A stretch of 48,819 bases of DNA from an uncultured Collinsella sp. GTDB taxonomy: Bacteria > Actinomycetota > Coriobacteriia > Coriobacteriales > Coriobacteriaceae. The position numbers and the translations under genes were made by a program. Shown here piece after piece: positions 26,196-35,746 of this stretch (its first letter is position 1; every line of letters begins with the position of its first letter). The notes beneath the pieces were generated by a model. The model searched no databases. It was not told where the DNA came from and saw only the letters and a program-made list of their open reading frames with translations. The DNA is taken from positions 1 through 48,819 of the forward strand of contig CABRHW010000015.1 of the NCBI GenBank assembly GCA_902470765.1. The letters are read 5' to 3'.

Positions 26196-27584
26196 ATGAT
26201 TAAGATTGCCAAGTTTGGCGGCTCGTCGGTCGCCGACGCCGAACACTTCAAGAAGATCAAGGCCATCGTCGATGCCGACCCTGCCCGCCGTTTTGTGGTG
26301 GTTTCCGCCTGCGGCCGCCGCTTTAAGGGCGACACTAAGGTAACCGACCTGCTCTACCTGGTTAACGCGCACGTTAAGTATCACGTGTCGTGCGAGGAAC
26401 TACTCGAGGACATCGGCCAGCGCTATTTTGATATCGCTGACGAGTTGGAGCTCACCTATCCCATCCGCGAGGAGTTCGCGGCCTTTGCCGAGCGCGCCCG
26501 CTCGGGCGGCTACTCTACCGAGGAGCTCGTGAGCCGTGGCGAGTACTTCACCGCTCGCCTGATGGCAGAGTACCTAGGCCTGCCGTTCTTGGACGCCGCG
26601 ACGGTTGTGGCGTTCCATCACGACGGTACGCTCAGCATGAATCGCACCTCCGAGCTGGTGCAGGAGTACGGTCAACAGGGCGGCTTTGTTATGCCCGGTT
26701 TCTACGGCGCGACGCGTGAGGGCCAGATCAAGCTGCTCGACCGTGGCGGCGGCGATATTTCCGGCTCGATTTTGGCCAAGTGCCTGGGCGCCGACCTGTA
26801 CGAGAACTGGACCGACGTCTCGGGCTTCTATTCTGCCGATCCGCGTATTGTTCCCGAGGCTCAGCCCATCGCCCGCGTTACCTACGAGGAGCTGCGCGAA
26901 CTTTCGTACATGGGTGCGAGCGTCCTGCACGAGGAAGCCGTATTCCCCGTGCGTGAGGCGGGTATTCCGCTGGTCATCAAGAACACCAATGCGCCGCAGG
27001 ACCCCGGCACCATCATTAGCGAGACGGCTGACGAGGGCGAGGCAGAGCCCATCATTACCGGCGTGACCGGCAAGCGCGGCTTTGTCGCCATCAACGTCGC
27101 CCGCGACCGCACCAAGCCTCGCGTCGGCTTTATGCGCCGCGCACTTTCGGTCTTCGAGCGCTATGACGTTTCCGTCGAGCACATGCCCACCGGTGTCGAC
27201 CGCTTTGGCGCCGTGGTGCAGGAGAAGGATGTGCACGATTCGCTGTACTCGCTTGTGGGCGACATTCAACAGGAGGTAGAGCCGCTCGAGATCGAGGTTG
27301 TCGAGGGCCTGGCGCTCATCGCTACCGTCGGCCGTAACCTGCGCGGCCGCGCAGGTATCTCGGGCCATCTGTTTGGTATGCTTGGCCAGGCCGGCGTGAG
27401 TGTGCGCATGATTTCGCAGAGCTGCGACGAGATCAACATCATTATCGGTGTCGAGGAGAAGGACTTCGACCTGGCGATTCAGACCATCTACCGTGCCTTC
27501 TCCGATGAGAACGGCATTGTGAAGGTCTCCGACCTGGAGGTCCCCGCACCGGTCGATCCCGCCCTGGCCGCGCTCCGCAAGTAG
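26196..27584 (+). CDS. lysC: Aspartate kinase
   Basis: 462 residues. MIKIAKFGGSSVADAEHFKK is the N-terminal kinase signature. A GGGGDISGS-like loop (DRGGGDISGS) and WTDVSGFYSADPR follow. Two C-terminal ACT domains (SVEHMPTGVDRFG; ISGHLFGMLGQAGVSVRMIS) give end-product control. It makes aspartyl phosphate, the first step toward threonine, methionine and lysine. It is a single-function enzyme without homoserine dehydrogenase. It is divergent from thrC and followed by asd after a terminator. No hom gene is in this window. Confidence 0.95.
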   Translation: MIKIAKFGGSSVADAEHFKKIKAIVDADPARRFVVVSACGRRFKGDTKVTDLLYLVNAHVKYHVSCEELLEDIGQRYFDIADELELTYPIREEFAAFAERARSGGYSTEELVSRGEYFTARLMAEYLGLPFLDAATVVAFHHDGTLSMNRTSELVQEYGQQGGFVMPGFYGATREGQIKLLDRGGGDISGSILAKCLGADLYENWTDVSGFYSADPRIVPEAQPIARVTYEELRELSYMGASVLHEEAVFPVREAGIPLVIKNTNAPQDPGTIISETADEGEAEPIITGVTGKRGFVAINVARDRTKPRVGFMRRALSVFERYDVSVEHMPTGVDRFGAVVQEKDVHDSLYSLVGDIQQEVEPLEIEVVEGLALIATVGRNLRGRAGISGHLFGMLGQAGVSVRMISQSCDEINIIIGVEEKDFDLAIQTIYRAFSDENGIVKVSDLEVPAPVDPALAALRK

Positions 27585-27657
27585 CTGCCGTCCCGGTGCA
27601 TTTTTAGGACAAGTGCCAAAAATCTACGGTGGGGCGTTTCGTTTCGGTTTCGTTTCG

Positions 27658-27688
27658 ACGGGGCGGGTTTCGTGCCCGCCCCGTTCTT
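27658..27688 (+). terminator. Terminator between lysC and asd
   Basis: ACGGGGCGGG (27658-27667) pairs perfectly with CCCGCCCCGT (27675-27684) around TTTCGTG, then TCTTG. It sits 74 nt after lysC and 75 nt before asd. Confidence 0.75.
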
Positions 27689-27758
27689 GTATACACTGGC
27701 AACAATAATCAGCCTGCTCGGCGTGCGGGCAAAAGCCAAAACCTTTAAAGGGGGAAGC

Positions 27759-28784
27759 ATGAAACAGTACACGGTTGCTATTTTGGGCGCGACGGGAGCC
27801 GTGGGCACCCAGATGCTCGAGTGCCTCAACGAGCAGGAGTTTCCGGTTGGCAAGCTCAAGCTGTTGGCAAGTGCACGCTCCGCGGGCAAGACCGTTGAGT
27901 TCCGCGGCGAGCAGATTGTGATTGAGGAAGCTTGCCCCGAGGCCTTTGAGGGCTGCGACATCGTGCTTGGCGCCGCCGGCGACGATATCGCCAAGGAGCT
28001 GCTGCCCGAGGCCGTCAAGCGCGGCGCCGTCGTGGTCGACAACAGCCATGCCTTCCGCATGGATCCCGAGGTGCCGCTGGTCGTGCCCGAGATCAATGCC
28101 GACGATATCAAGTGGCATCACGGCCTTATCGCCAACCCCAACTGCGCGACCATTATCGGCCTGGTTCCCACGTGGCCGCTGCATCAGCTCGCCGGCGTGA
28201 AGCGCATGATCGTTTCGACGTATCAGGCGGCTTCGGGTGCCGGCGCTCCCGGTATGGCCGAGCTCGAGGCTCAGCTGGCCGCCCTGGGCCGCGGCGAGGA
28301 GATTCCCGAGCCGCGCGCGTTTGCCGCCCAGCTGGCGAGCAACCTGATTCCGCAGATTGGCGGCGTCAAGGAGGAGGACTTTACCTCCGAGGAGATGAAG
28401 CTGCAAAACGAGGGCCGCAAGATCATACACCTGCCCGAGCTGCGCGTGAACTGCACCTGCGTGCGCGTGCCCGTGCTGCGTTCGCACTCCGAGAGCATTA
28501 CGCTCGAGTTTGAGCGCGACATTACGGTGGAAGAGGCCCGTGCTGCGCTGGCTGCCGCTCCGGGCGTGAAGCTGGTTGACGACATGAGCGCCGAGGATGC
28601 GCACGATCGCTTCCCCATGCCGATGGATACGTCCGACCAGGACCTGATCTGGGTCGGTCGCGTGCGCCGCGACATCTCGAACCCCGAGGCTGCGCGCGGC
28701 ATCACCTTCTGGTGCTGCGGCGATCAAATCCGTAAGGGCGCGGCGACCAACGCCGTCCAGATCGCCAAGCTGCTCTGCGAGTAG
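27759..28784 (+). CDS. asd: Aspartate-semialdehyde dehydrogenase
   Basis: 341 residues. The NADP-binding loop GATGAVG is near residue 10, the catalytic Cys is in NPNCATI, and the substrate-binding stretch is VRVPVLRSHSE. It reduces aspartyl phosphate made by LysC to the semialdehyde. The ATG at 27759 follows AAAGGGGGAAGC. The longer frame from 27672 runs through non-conserved sequence. It follows lysC in the same direction and is followed by family 1 hairpin copy C. Confidence 0.95.
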   Translation: MKQYTVAILGATGAVGTQMLECLNEQEFPVGKLKLLASARSAGKTVEFRGEQIVIEEACPEAFEGCDIVLGAAGDDIAKELLPEAVKRGAVVVDNSHAFRMDPEVPLVVPEINADDIKWHHGLIANPNCATIIGLVPTWPLHQLAGVKRMIVSTYQAASGAGAPGMAELEAQLAALGRGEEIPEPRAFAAQLASNLIPQIGGVKEEDFTSEEMKLQNEGRKIIHLPELRVNCTCVRVPVLRSHSESITLEFERDITVEEARAALAAAPGVKLVDDMSAEDAHDRFPMPMDTSDQDLIWVGRVRRDISNPEAARGITFWCCGDQIRKGAATNAVQIAKLLCE

Positions 28785-28796
28785 TGTGACCTGTCC

Positions 28797-28926
28797 GGCG
28801 GTGGCCGGGCTTGGTTTTCAGAACGTCCTCGACCATGTGTGGCGCCTTGTCCTGCTCCTTCGGAGCCGCGGACAAGGCGCCACACTGGTCTGCGGAGTGT
28901 TCTGAAAACCAAGCCCGGCCCCCGCC
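28797..28926 (+). repeat. Nested hairpin element, family 1 copy C (3' of asd)
   Basis: A perfect 22-bp outer stem (28803-28824 with 28899-28920) extends by about five more pairs beyond one mismatch to 28797 and 28926. The internal loop is GTCCTCGACCATG (28825-28837) facing CTGGTCTGCGGAGT (28885-28898). The inner stem is 15 bp (28838-28852 with 28870-28884), topped by GCTCC-TTC-GGAGC. It begins 12-18 nt after the asd stop in the same direction. Confidence 0.9.
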
Positions 28927-29083
28927 TGCGATGACGCTGCTACGAGCGGCCTGCGATGGGGCCGTTGTCGGTTGGGACTGCTGGGCTGATGTGGGGGCAC
29001 GTGGCTGTTGCGGGCCCTGGTCCCGGCGGCGGCCTCGGCGCTTCGCGCCTGCTGCCTGCGGGGACTTTGGGGTGGGGCCGAAT
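28927..29083. other. Very GC-rich spacer with weak nested pairing
   Basis: No supported gene. Part of it (about 29012-29080) can fold with GGCGC-TTC-GCGCC at the tip and GTCCC/GGGAC and GGCCC/GGGCC further out, so it may be a decayed hairpin of the same general sort as its neighbours. Confidence 0.35.
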
Positions 29084-29265
29084 CGAAGGTGAATGGTTTT
29101 CCGAGAAGTGAACGACCTATTTTGGACCCTTGAAGCATTGGCATATTTTTGCCGCCATTTCCTGCGGTTTTATCGCATGAATCCTGCTGTTTTGCAGTCA
29201 AAAAATGCGGATGCTTCGGGGCCCTAGTTTTACTCGTTCACTTCTCGGAAAACCATTCACCTTCG
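29084..29265. repeat. 182-bp element bounded by 32-bp perfect inverted repeats
   Basis: The arms 29084-29115 and 29234-29265 are exact reverse complements over 32 bases (starting CGAAGGTGAATGG). The next segment inward pairs imperfectly (GAAGCAT at 29132-29138 with ATGCTTC). The centre holds a small CTGC-TGTTTT-GCAG hairpin. There is no gene. It might be a small non-autonomous mobile repeat or a very long RNA hairpin in front of the ogt gene. Confidence 0.75.
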
Positions 29266-29423
29266 TTTTTGCCGGACATCGTTTTGGGCGTTGCGACTCG
29301 GTATCGGCCGATATTGAGAGGGAAAACGCCCTCTCTTGGACAATCGAGTCTGTCCGGACGTATCTGCGAGGTTGTCTGCACAATTCGCGGTATTATGGTG
29401 CGGAGTTTTGAAAGGAGCCGCTG

Positions 29424-30002
29424 GTGGTCACGACGACGTTTGCTTCGCCTTTGGGCGAAATCTTGCTTGCCGCTGATGGCCGCGGTTTGACGGGGCTTTG
29501 GTTTGAGGGTCAGGAGCACTTTGGCTCTACGCTGCTCAAAGAGGATGCGGAGTATGTCGTAGGTGCCGATGCGGTTTCTGGTACCGGTGGGATGTCTTCG
29601 GTGAGTCCGGCAAATGGCGCGGCATCTTCGGTGCTTGAGCGTTCTTGGGCTTGGCTGAATGCTTATTTTGCGGGGCAGGAGCCTCGGTTTACGCCGCCGT
29701 TGCATATGATTGGCACGGCGTTTCAGCGTGAGGTTTGGTTTGAGCTGCTTTCTATCCCGCGTGGCGAGGTCGCTACGTATGGTGAGATCGCCCAGCGTGT
29801 TGCGGCTCGACATCGTGTACCGGGAAACGAAGCACCCGTTGTGTCTCCCCGTGCCGTGGGGGCCGCGGTCGCGCGTAATCCCATTTCGATTATCGTGCCG
29901 TGCCATCGCGTGGTCGCGGCCGACGGCTCGCTTAACGGATATGCCGGCGGCCTCGACCGTAAGGAGTGGCTGCTCCGGCTTGAGGGCGCGTACGAGGAAT
30001 AA
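29424..30002 (+). CDS. ogt: Methylated-DNA--[protein]-cysteine S-methyltransferase
   Basis: 192 residues. The acceptor Cys160 is in IVPCHRVV, followed by GYAGGLDRKEWLL; the helix-turn-helix EVATYGEIAQRV precedes it. It repairs O6-alkylguanine by taking the alkyl group. It differs from the family average by an extra Gly/Ser/Ala-rich insert around residues 48-70. The GTG start at 29424 follows AAAGGAG. It stands alone, with a long palindromic element just upstream. Confidence 0.92.
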   Translation: MVTTTFASPLGEILLAADGRGLTGLWFEGQEHFGSTLLKEDAEYVVGADAVSGTGGMSSVSPANGAASSVLERSWAWLNAYFAGQEPRFTPPLHMIGTAFQREVWFELLSIPRGEVATYGEIAQRVAARHRVPGNEAPVVSPRAVGAAVARNPISIIVPCHRVVAADGSLNGYAGGLDRKEWLLRLEGAYEE

Positions 30003-30066
30003 CGTTCGAGCACTTTGCATAGCCAAGACGCCGTTTCCGGTTGAGACCACCTGCTTGGACATCCAT

Positions 30067-30294
30067 CTACGCCCGCTTCTGCAGGGCGTAGATCGACTTA
30101 TCCATGTTGAACAGGTAAGCCACGACGCAGACAATAAAGAACTTCGGCAAGTCGCCAAAGCCGAAGACTTCGCAGCCAATAAGGATCGGCGCGAGCAGCG
30201 TATTGGTGGCGCTGCCAAAGACGGCGGCGTATCCCAGCGCGGCGCAAAGCCCGATGGGCATGCCGAGTTGAGCCTCGTTATGGTGACATCTGGG
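30067..30294 (-). pseudogene. C-terminal relic of a ClC-type chloride channel
   Basis: About 70 residues with the look of the last membrane helices of a ClC-family protein: LCAALGYAAVFGSATNTLLAP, then FFIVCVVAYLFNMDKSIYALQK. The complete family protein is around 400 residues or more, so only the end remains. Upstream on the minus strand the frame runs straight into a broken Abi_2 gene, so the two relics are joined by a deletion. It is unlikely to be expressed as a working channel. Confidence 0.65.
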
Positions 30295-30628
30295 TAACAG
30301 AAAGGCCCGCGTTCCTCAGAGGCAAGATAGGCAATTCTGCTTCTGAGGTAGATCTCAATTCTGCCGACCGCATCAAACATTAACTGCCGGAGGGCTCGGT
30401 CAAATTCATACGTGTAGATGATGGTTTCGAATGTTGTGCCTTCGCGAAAGATGGTAATCCCGGACTTGCATTTGGTTTGCAGGGAAACCAGTAGGCCGAC
30501 AGTTTGTAGTGGCCGACTTCGACCAAAGCTCGCTCGAGTTCGCTTTGATTAGAGCACTTAAGACCCTTGTTTTCTGTCAATAGTGCTATCTGTTCGTTGA
30601 TGGATATCCGCGACTTCCGGTATTTCAT
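30295..30628 (-). pseudogene. Frameshifted, truncated Abi_2-family gene
   Basis: The N-terminal part (from 30628) reads SINEQIALLTENKGLKC and ALVEVGHYKLSAYWFPCKP, typical of Abi_2 (AbiD/F) abortive-infection proteins. The frame then shifts near 30470. The family sequence continues in another frame as FREGTTFETIIYTYEFDRAL, then FDAVGRIEIYLRSRIAYLAS, before ending at about 30295 where the chloride-channel relic begins. Complete Abi_2 proteins are about 300 residues, so both a frameshift and a large deletion are present. The function is lost. Confidence 0.7.
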
Positions 30629-30799
30629 TTAAGCCTCTTGATAGAAAAAGGGCTGGAGTTGCGCATCGTTGAGAGGCTTTCCAGCTTTAGCAAAACAAAC
30701 TTATAAGATGCGACGGGCCGCGTCAGGATAATTACCGGACGGCCTAGGTGGCGGCTGGTTGACTGGCTTAAAACCTAGCGCGTGAAATGACGCTCCATG

Positions 30800-31438
30800 C
30801 TATTCGGCGCGCTTGATAGGATGACGAACCACAGTCTTAAGTTTCTCCGGTGCACATTTGCGCGGATCGGAGAGATAGATTTCGTGATGTAAACGGGTGT
30901 CTGAGAAGTCGGGAACATAGCCCTGCTCGATCGTGTATTCATGCATAGCGTTTACGGTCGCCGGTTCGTTGCCGTAGGGCCCGGTGTGCATGCATTGAAC
31001 GCAGAGACCCTCGTCAACTTTAAGCAGCTCGACGGCGGAAAAGTCCAGTTTCTTTTTGGTCGTGGCTTCCGCGACTGCCCAGTCAAAGTCATCTCGGGTG
31101 ACGAAATCGGGCAGGCGAATGCACGAGATAAAGTTGAAATCGTCCTTGCGTATATAATCGATGTCGCCGCTCGGGGAGTCTTGCCACCAGAAACCCTCGA
31201 GCGGCGGTACCACAAAGTCGAAATAGCCCTCGATACTCCTTGAGCCTTTCTTCGACATCTTGACGGTATAGGCGATGCCGTAAAGTAGCGGCAAGGCGTT
31301 TTGATACTCGCCACCTTCGGTATTTGGGTCGCCCTTTCCGCGAACGGCAACGTAGCTCATAGGCGGGACAGTTACGATACTCGGCTTGCTTGCAGGTTTG
31401 TAGAGCTCCTTGCATTCTTTCTTAAAGTCGAACGCCAT
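30800..31438 (-). CDS. GyrI-like small-molecule-binding domain protein
   Basis: 212 residues. MSYVAVRGKGDPNTEGGEYQ, the central FDFVVPPLEGFWWQ, and the HTGPYGNEPATVNAMHEY motif are those of stand-alone GyrI-like proteins, which bind or hydrolyse small drug-like molecules. No DNA-binding domain is attached. It begins right at the conserved fold with a GGAAAGG-type box upstream on the minus strand. It stands alone between gene relics and an ABC transporter operon in the opposite direction. Confidence 0.82.
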   Translation of the reverse strand: MAFDFKKECKELYKPASKPSIVTVPPMSYVAVRGKGDPNTEGGEYQNALPLLYGIAYTVKMSKKGSRSIEGYFDFVVPPLEGFWWQDSPSGDIDYIRKDDFNFISCIRLPDFVTRDDFDWAVAEATTKKKLDFSAVELLKVDEGLCVQCMHTGPYGNEPATVNAMHEYTIEQGYVPDFSDTRLHHEIYLSDPRKCAPEKLKTVVRHPIKRAE

Positions 31439-31618
31439 GTTGGCCGCCTTTCTGCGTATTGGCCTGCTTAGATAACGGAATCATATCATAGAAACGAACA
31501 GCTGTTCGAATGATTTTGCTGACAGATAGAGATGCGTGCGTTGTGTTTGGCGGTCGGCCTGACCCCGTTGATGATTTCTCTGCCTCCCGGCGCTTGCCTG
31601 CGCTCCCCGTTTCCCCAT

Positions 31619-31653
31619 ATAAAACCTGCCAAAATGAACCTGTCCCTTTTTGG
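31619..31653 (-). repeat. Repeat family 4, copy a (reverse orientation)
   Basis: Read on the minus strand it is CCAAAAAGGGACAGGTTC followed by ATTTTGGCAGGTTTTAT, matching copies at 35181, 40976 and 42184. The first arm is imperfect (GACC instead of CTGCC). It lies before the ABC transporter, pointing away from it, so it cannot be that operon's terminator. Confidence 0.75.
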
Positions 31654-31707
31654 TCGGCGTGAAATGGGTAATACTAAAGAGTTATCCGACCAGATGGGAA
31701 CCGATCG

Positions 31708-32409
<702 letters not shown>

Positions 32410-32414
32410 CGCCC

Positions 32415-35180
32415 ATGGACCAGGACCGCCAAAACAGCCAAAACCACGATACGGAGCGCGCGGGTCGCGACCGGGAGTTTGCGACCTACCGCACCGCTCA
32501 GAGCTCAAACGATATGGTGCCGACGGTTTTTCGCCGTGGCATCTACCATACAATCCGCGGCAGTCTTAAGCGCTTCTTGTCTATCGTGGTCATCACCGCG
32601 CTTGGCGTGAGCGTGATGTGCGGTCTTAAGGCAGGCTGCGAAGATTTGCGCGATTCGGTCGACGCCTATTTTGACCAGCAGAATGTCTATGACATTAACG
32701 TGCAGTCGACCTATGGCCTTACGCGCGACGATCTTGCGGCTATCCAAGAGGTCGACGGCGTCGAGACGGCCGAGGGTATCTACACCGAGACCGCCTACAC
32801 CGCCGTGGGCACAACACGCGAGCGCGTGATCGTGCAAAGTCTTTCCAAGGAGAATATCGATCAACCGGTGCTGGTGAGCGGCGATTTGCCCGAGAGCGCC
32901 GATGAGGTCGCGGTGACTTCGAAGTTCCTGAAGGCTTCGGGCAAAAAGCTCGGCGATACGGTGAGTTTTGCCGCCAATGACGCGAGCTCGTCGAACCAAA
33001 GTGCCAAGGACCAGTTTGCCGCGGGCGATTACACCATTACGGCCGAGGTCCTCGATCCCACCGACGTGAGCTCCGACTCGACAGTCAACGCCTTTCGCGC
33101 TGCTTCGGCTGCGGACTATAAGTTCTATGTGAACGAGGACGCCGCGACATCTTCTTCCTACTCCTCGGTCCACGTGATCGTCGAGGGAGCCAAGAGCCTC
33201 AGCTCCTATTCGGACGCCTACACGACAAAGATCAACGAGGTCAAGGGCAATATCGAGAAGATCCGCGAGGAGCGTGAGAAGGCACGTGCTCAGGAGTTGA
33301 CGGTTGACACGCCGGCAAGCTTAGATGCGGCCGAACGCCAGGCGAATATGCTCTTTGGGATTGAACAGGGCAACATCGACCGTATGGCCGAGGGCAGCGA
33401 GGAGCGCGTCCAAGCTCAGGCCGAGTTGGACCAGCGCCGCGCCGCCGCCAACCAACAATTCGCCGATGCCCGCGCCGAGCTTTCCGATCTAGGCGAATGT
33501 ACGTGGTACATCCAGGACCGCGGCAATATCGCAAGCTACTCGAGCGTGGAAAGCGATAGCTCGTCAATTGAGGCCATCGCCACGGTGTTCCCGTTTATCT
33601 TCTTTATCGTCGCCGTGCTCATCAGCCTTACCACCGCTACGCGCATGGTCGAGGAGGAGCGCACGCTTATTGGCCTGTACAAGGCGCTCGGCTATTCACG
33701 TGGGCGTATTCTGTCCAAATACGTGGACTACTCGCTGTGGGCGTGTCTGATCGGCGGCGTGCTCGGCAACATCATCGGATTTGTGGGCCTGCCGCTGTTC
33801 CTGTTTACGGTGTTCGACGACATGTACTCGCTGCCCCAGATGCTGCTTTCGTACGACATCGTGTCGTCGCTCGTGTCGGTGGCGCTGTTTGCCGTGGGCG
33901 TGGTGGGCGCTACGATTATCGCCTGCCGCCACGAGATGTCCGAGACCCCAGCCTCGCTTATGCGTCCCAAGGCCCCGCGTGCCGGCTCGCGCATCTTGCT
34001 TGAGCGCATCGGCTTTATCTGGCGTCGCATGGGCTTTTTGAACAAGGTGGCGGCGCGTAACCTGTTCCGCTACAAAAAGCGCGCCTTTATGACCATCTTT
34101 GGCATTGCGGGCTGCACGGCGCTTGTAATTTGCGGCATGGGCATTCGTGATACGTCGGTCGCGCTGTCGCCCAAGCAGTACGGCCACGTCACGCGCTACG
34201 ATCTGCTGGCGGTCGCCAATCCCGACGATTTTTCACAGACGTGCGCGGCATTGGATGGGCGCAGCGCGTCCAATGATTCCAACGTGACCGTGACTTCGAC
34301 GCTGCCGATTATGACCGACAACGTCACCTTTACATTTGGCGGCAAGAGCGAGACTGTGCAGCTGATCGTGGTGCCCGATGACCGCACGAGTGACTTGGGC
34401 GATTACGTGCGTCTGGAGGATGAGTCCAAAGAACCGCTGCCTTTGCGTGACGGAGACGTGTATCTGAGCAAAAGTTCACAGCTGGTGCTGGGGATTCAGC
34501 CGGGCGATACGGCTCACGTCCAGGATTCGTCGCTCAATGTTGCCAAGGTCAAAGTCAGCGACATTTCGCTCAACTATCTGGGCAACACGCTTTACATGAC
34601 GCAGGGTACCTATGAGCGCGCGTTCGGTCGAAGCGCGCGCCTCAACGGCATCCTTGCGCTGCTCAAGGGTTCGTCGGCCGATCAGATTGCGTTTAGCAAG
34701 AAGCTTAAGAGTGACGGTTGGCTCACAATTTCGAGTACGGCCGAGCATTGGGAAAACTATGAGGCGAACTTTACGATTATCAATTCGGTCGTGGTGCTCG
34801 TGACCTTTATGGCGGCGTGCCTGTCGTTTGTGGTGGTGTTTACGCTGTCTAATACGAATATTTCGGAGCGCGAACGCGAGCTGGCGACCATCAAGGTGCT
34901 GGGCTTCCGCCGTGGCGAGGTGCATCACTACGTCAACAAGGAGACGTTGATCCTCACAGCGATCGGCGCTGCGCTGGGCGTGCCGCTGGGCGGCTTGCTG
35001 GCCGAGAGTTTTACGTATATTTTGCAGATGCCGTCGCTGTACTTTGACGTCGAGGTCGAGCCGCTAAGCTACGTGCTCGCCGTGGTGCTTTCCTTTGGCT
35101 TTACGTTTATCGTCAACCTTGCCACCAACCGTACCCTCAACAAGATTGACATGGTCGGTGCCCTCAAGAGCGCCGAGTAA
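32415..35180 (+). CDS. FtsX-like ABC transporter permease
   Basis: 921 residues. A short cytoplasmic tail and first membrane helix (FLSIVVITALGVSVMCGL, about residues 56-73) are followed by a large outside domain, including a charged coiled-coil-like segment near 280-350. A first FtsX block of helices lies about 390-510 (PFIFFIVAVLISLTTATRM; TLIGLYKALGYSRG), then a second MacB-like outside domain and a final FtsX block (about 795-915, with ELATIKVLGFRRGEV). It pairs with the ATPase gene just upstream (5-nt gap to ATG 32415). The last bases run directly into a terminator repeat at 35181. Confidence 0.92.
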   Translation: MDQDRQNSQNHDTERAGRDREFATYRTAQSSNDMVPTVFRRGIYHTIRGSLKRFLSIVVITALGVSVMCGLKAGCEDLRDSVDAYFDQQNVYDINVQSTYGLTRDDLAAIQEVDGVETAEGIYTETAYTAVGTTRERVIVQSLSKENIDQPVLVSGDLPESADEVAVTSKFLKASGKKLGDTVSFAANDASSSNQSAKDQFAAGDYTITAEVLDPTDVSSDSTVNAFRAASAADYKFYVNEDAATSSSYSSVHVIVEGAKSLSSYSDAYTTKINEVKGNIEKIREEREKARAQELTVDTPASLDAAERQANMLFGIEQGNIDRMAEGSEERVQAQAELDQRRAAANQQFADARAELSDLGECTWYIQDRGNIASYSSVESDSSSIEAIATVFPFIFFIVAVLISLTTATRMVEEERTLIGLYKALGYSRGRILSKYVDYSLWACLIGGVLGNIIGFVGLPLFLFTVFDDMYSLPQMLLSYDIVSSLVSVALFAVGVVGATIIACRHEMSETPASLMRPKAPRAGSRILLERIGFIWRRMGFLNKVAARNLFRYKKRAFMTIFGIAGCTALVICGMGIRDTSVALSPKQYGHVTRYDLLAVANPDDFSQTCAALDGRSASNDSNVTVTSTLPIMTDNVTFTFGGKSETVQLIVVPDDRTSDLGDYVRLEDESKEPLPLRDGDVYLSKSSQLVLGIQPGDTAHVQDSSLNVAKVKVSDISLNYLGNTLYMTQGTYERAFGRSARLNGILALLKGSSADQIAFSKKLKSDGWLTISSTAEHWENYEANFTIINSVVVLVTFMAACLSFVVVFTLSNTNISERERELATIKVLGFRRGEVHHYVNKETLILTAIGAALGVPLGGLLAESFTYILQMPSLYFDVEVEPLSYVLAVVLSFGFTFIVNLATNRTLNKIDMVGALKSAE

Positions 35181-35220
35181 CCTGCCAAAAAGGGACAGGT
35201 TTATTTTGGCAGGTTTTATC
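35181..35220 (+). terminator. Repeat family 4, copy b, serving as terminator
   Basis: CCTGCCAAAA (35181-35190) pairs with TTTTGGCAGG (35204-35213) and is followed by TTTTATC, beginning at the base after the permease stop codon. It has terminator form. The same sequence elsewhere in the window stands in places where it cannot terminate, so it is also a dispersed repeat. Confidence 0.8.
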
Positions 35221-35421
35221 TGGGCAAACGCCGGACAACCATTATGTGGCCCGGCGTTTGCCCCGTTTTGCTGGGGATGTCTGTCGTTCAGCATCTCAAC
35301 GTACTGGCCGATGAGCTTTTCCATTTGCCTTTCATTCTATTTGGTTTTCGCTCGCAGGTGCGGATGAGAGGCTCTCTTTAGCCTTCGAGATTGGGCTTGA
35401 ATGGGTCGTATGCCACAAAAC

Positions 35422-35561
35422 GGGCCTATCTACTACGTTTAATTGGATACCCTCAACCATGCCGGGAAAACGAAAAATAAAACCGCAGGTAGAAGGCCTG
35501 TCGATTTTCGAAAAAGGCGGTCATGGTTGGCCCCATCGAGTTAAACGTAGTAGATAGGCCC
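35422..35561. repeat. Nested hairpin element with 21-bp perfect arms
   Basis: GGGCCTATCTACTACGTTTAA (35422-35442) is given here in two parts for clarity: GGGCCTATCTACTACG then TTTAA. It is the exact reverse complement of 35541-35561. A second stem (CAACCATG at 35454-35461 with CATGGTTG at 35522-35529) lies inside, with further AT-rich pairing near the tip. There is no gene. It falls in the 566-base gap between the permease and the HTH gene, which also holds family 2 copy b. Confidence 0.8.
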
Positions 35562-35623
35562 TTTTCGTGGCGGACCATCAAACGAACGCCGACGCTTGTG
35601 CTGTAGCCGCTCCGACCATTCGT

Positions 35624-35692
35624 AAGTTGCGGTGGAATAGTTCCTAAACTCGACTACTCAAGGCTAAAACCGGAGCTATATCACCGCAACTT
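35624..35692. repeat. Inverted repeat family 2, copy b (imperfect)
   Basis: The left arm AAGTTGCGGTGGAATAGTTCC (35624-35644; 21 bases, AAGTTGCGGTGG then AATAGTTCC) faces a right arm of the GATATAG subtype (35672-35692), leaving two mismatches and one G-U. It is a hybrid of the two arm variants seen in copies a/c and d. It lies 54 nt after the stop of the membrane HTH gene. Confidence 0.8.
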
Positions 35693-35746
35693 AGGGGGGA
35701 TGGGCGGGGGAGTACTAGTTGGGTGCTGCTGTCGGGCTGGGATGGT

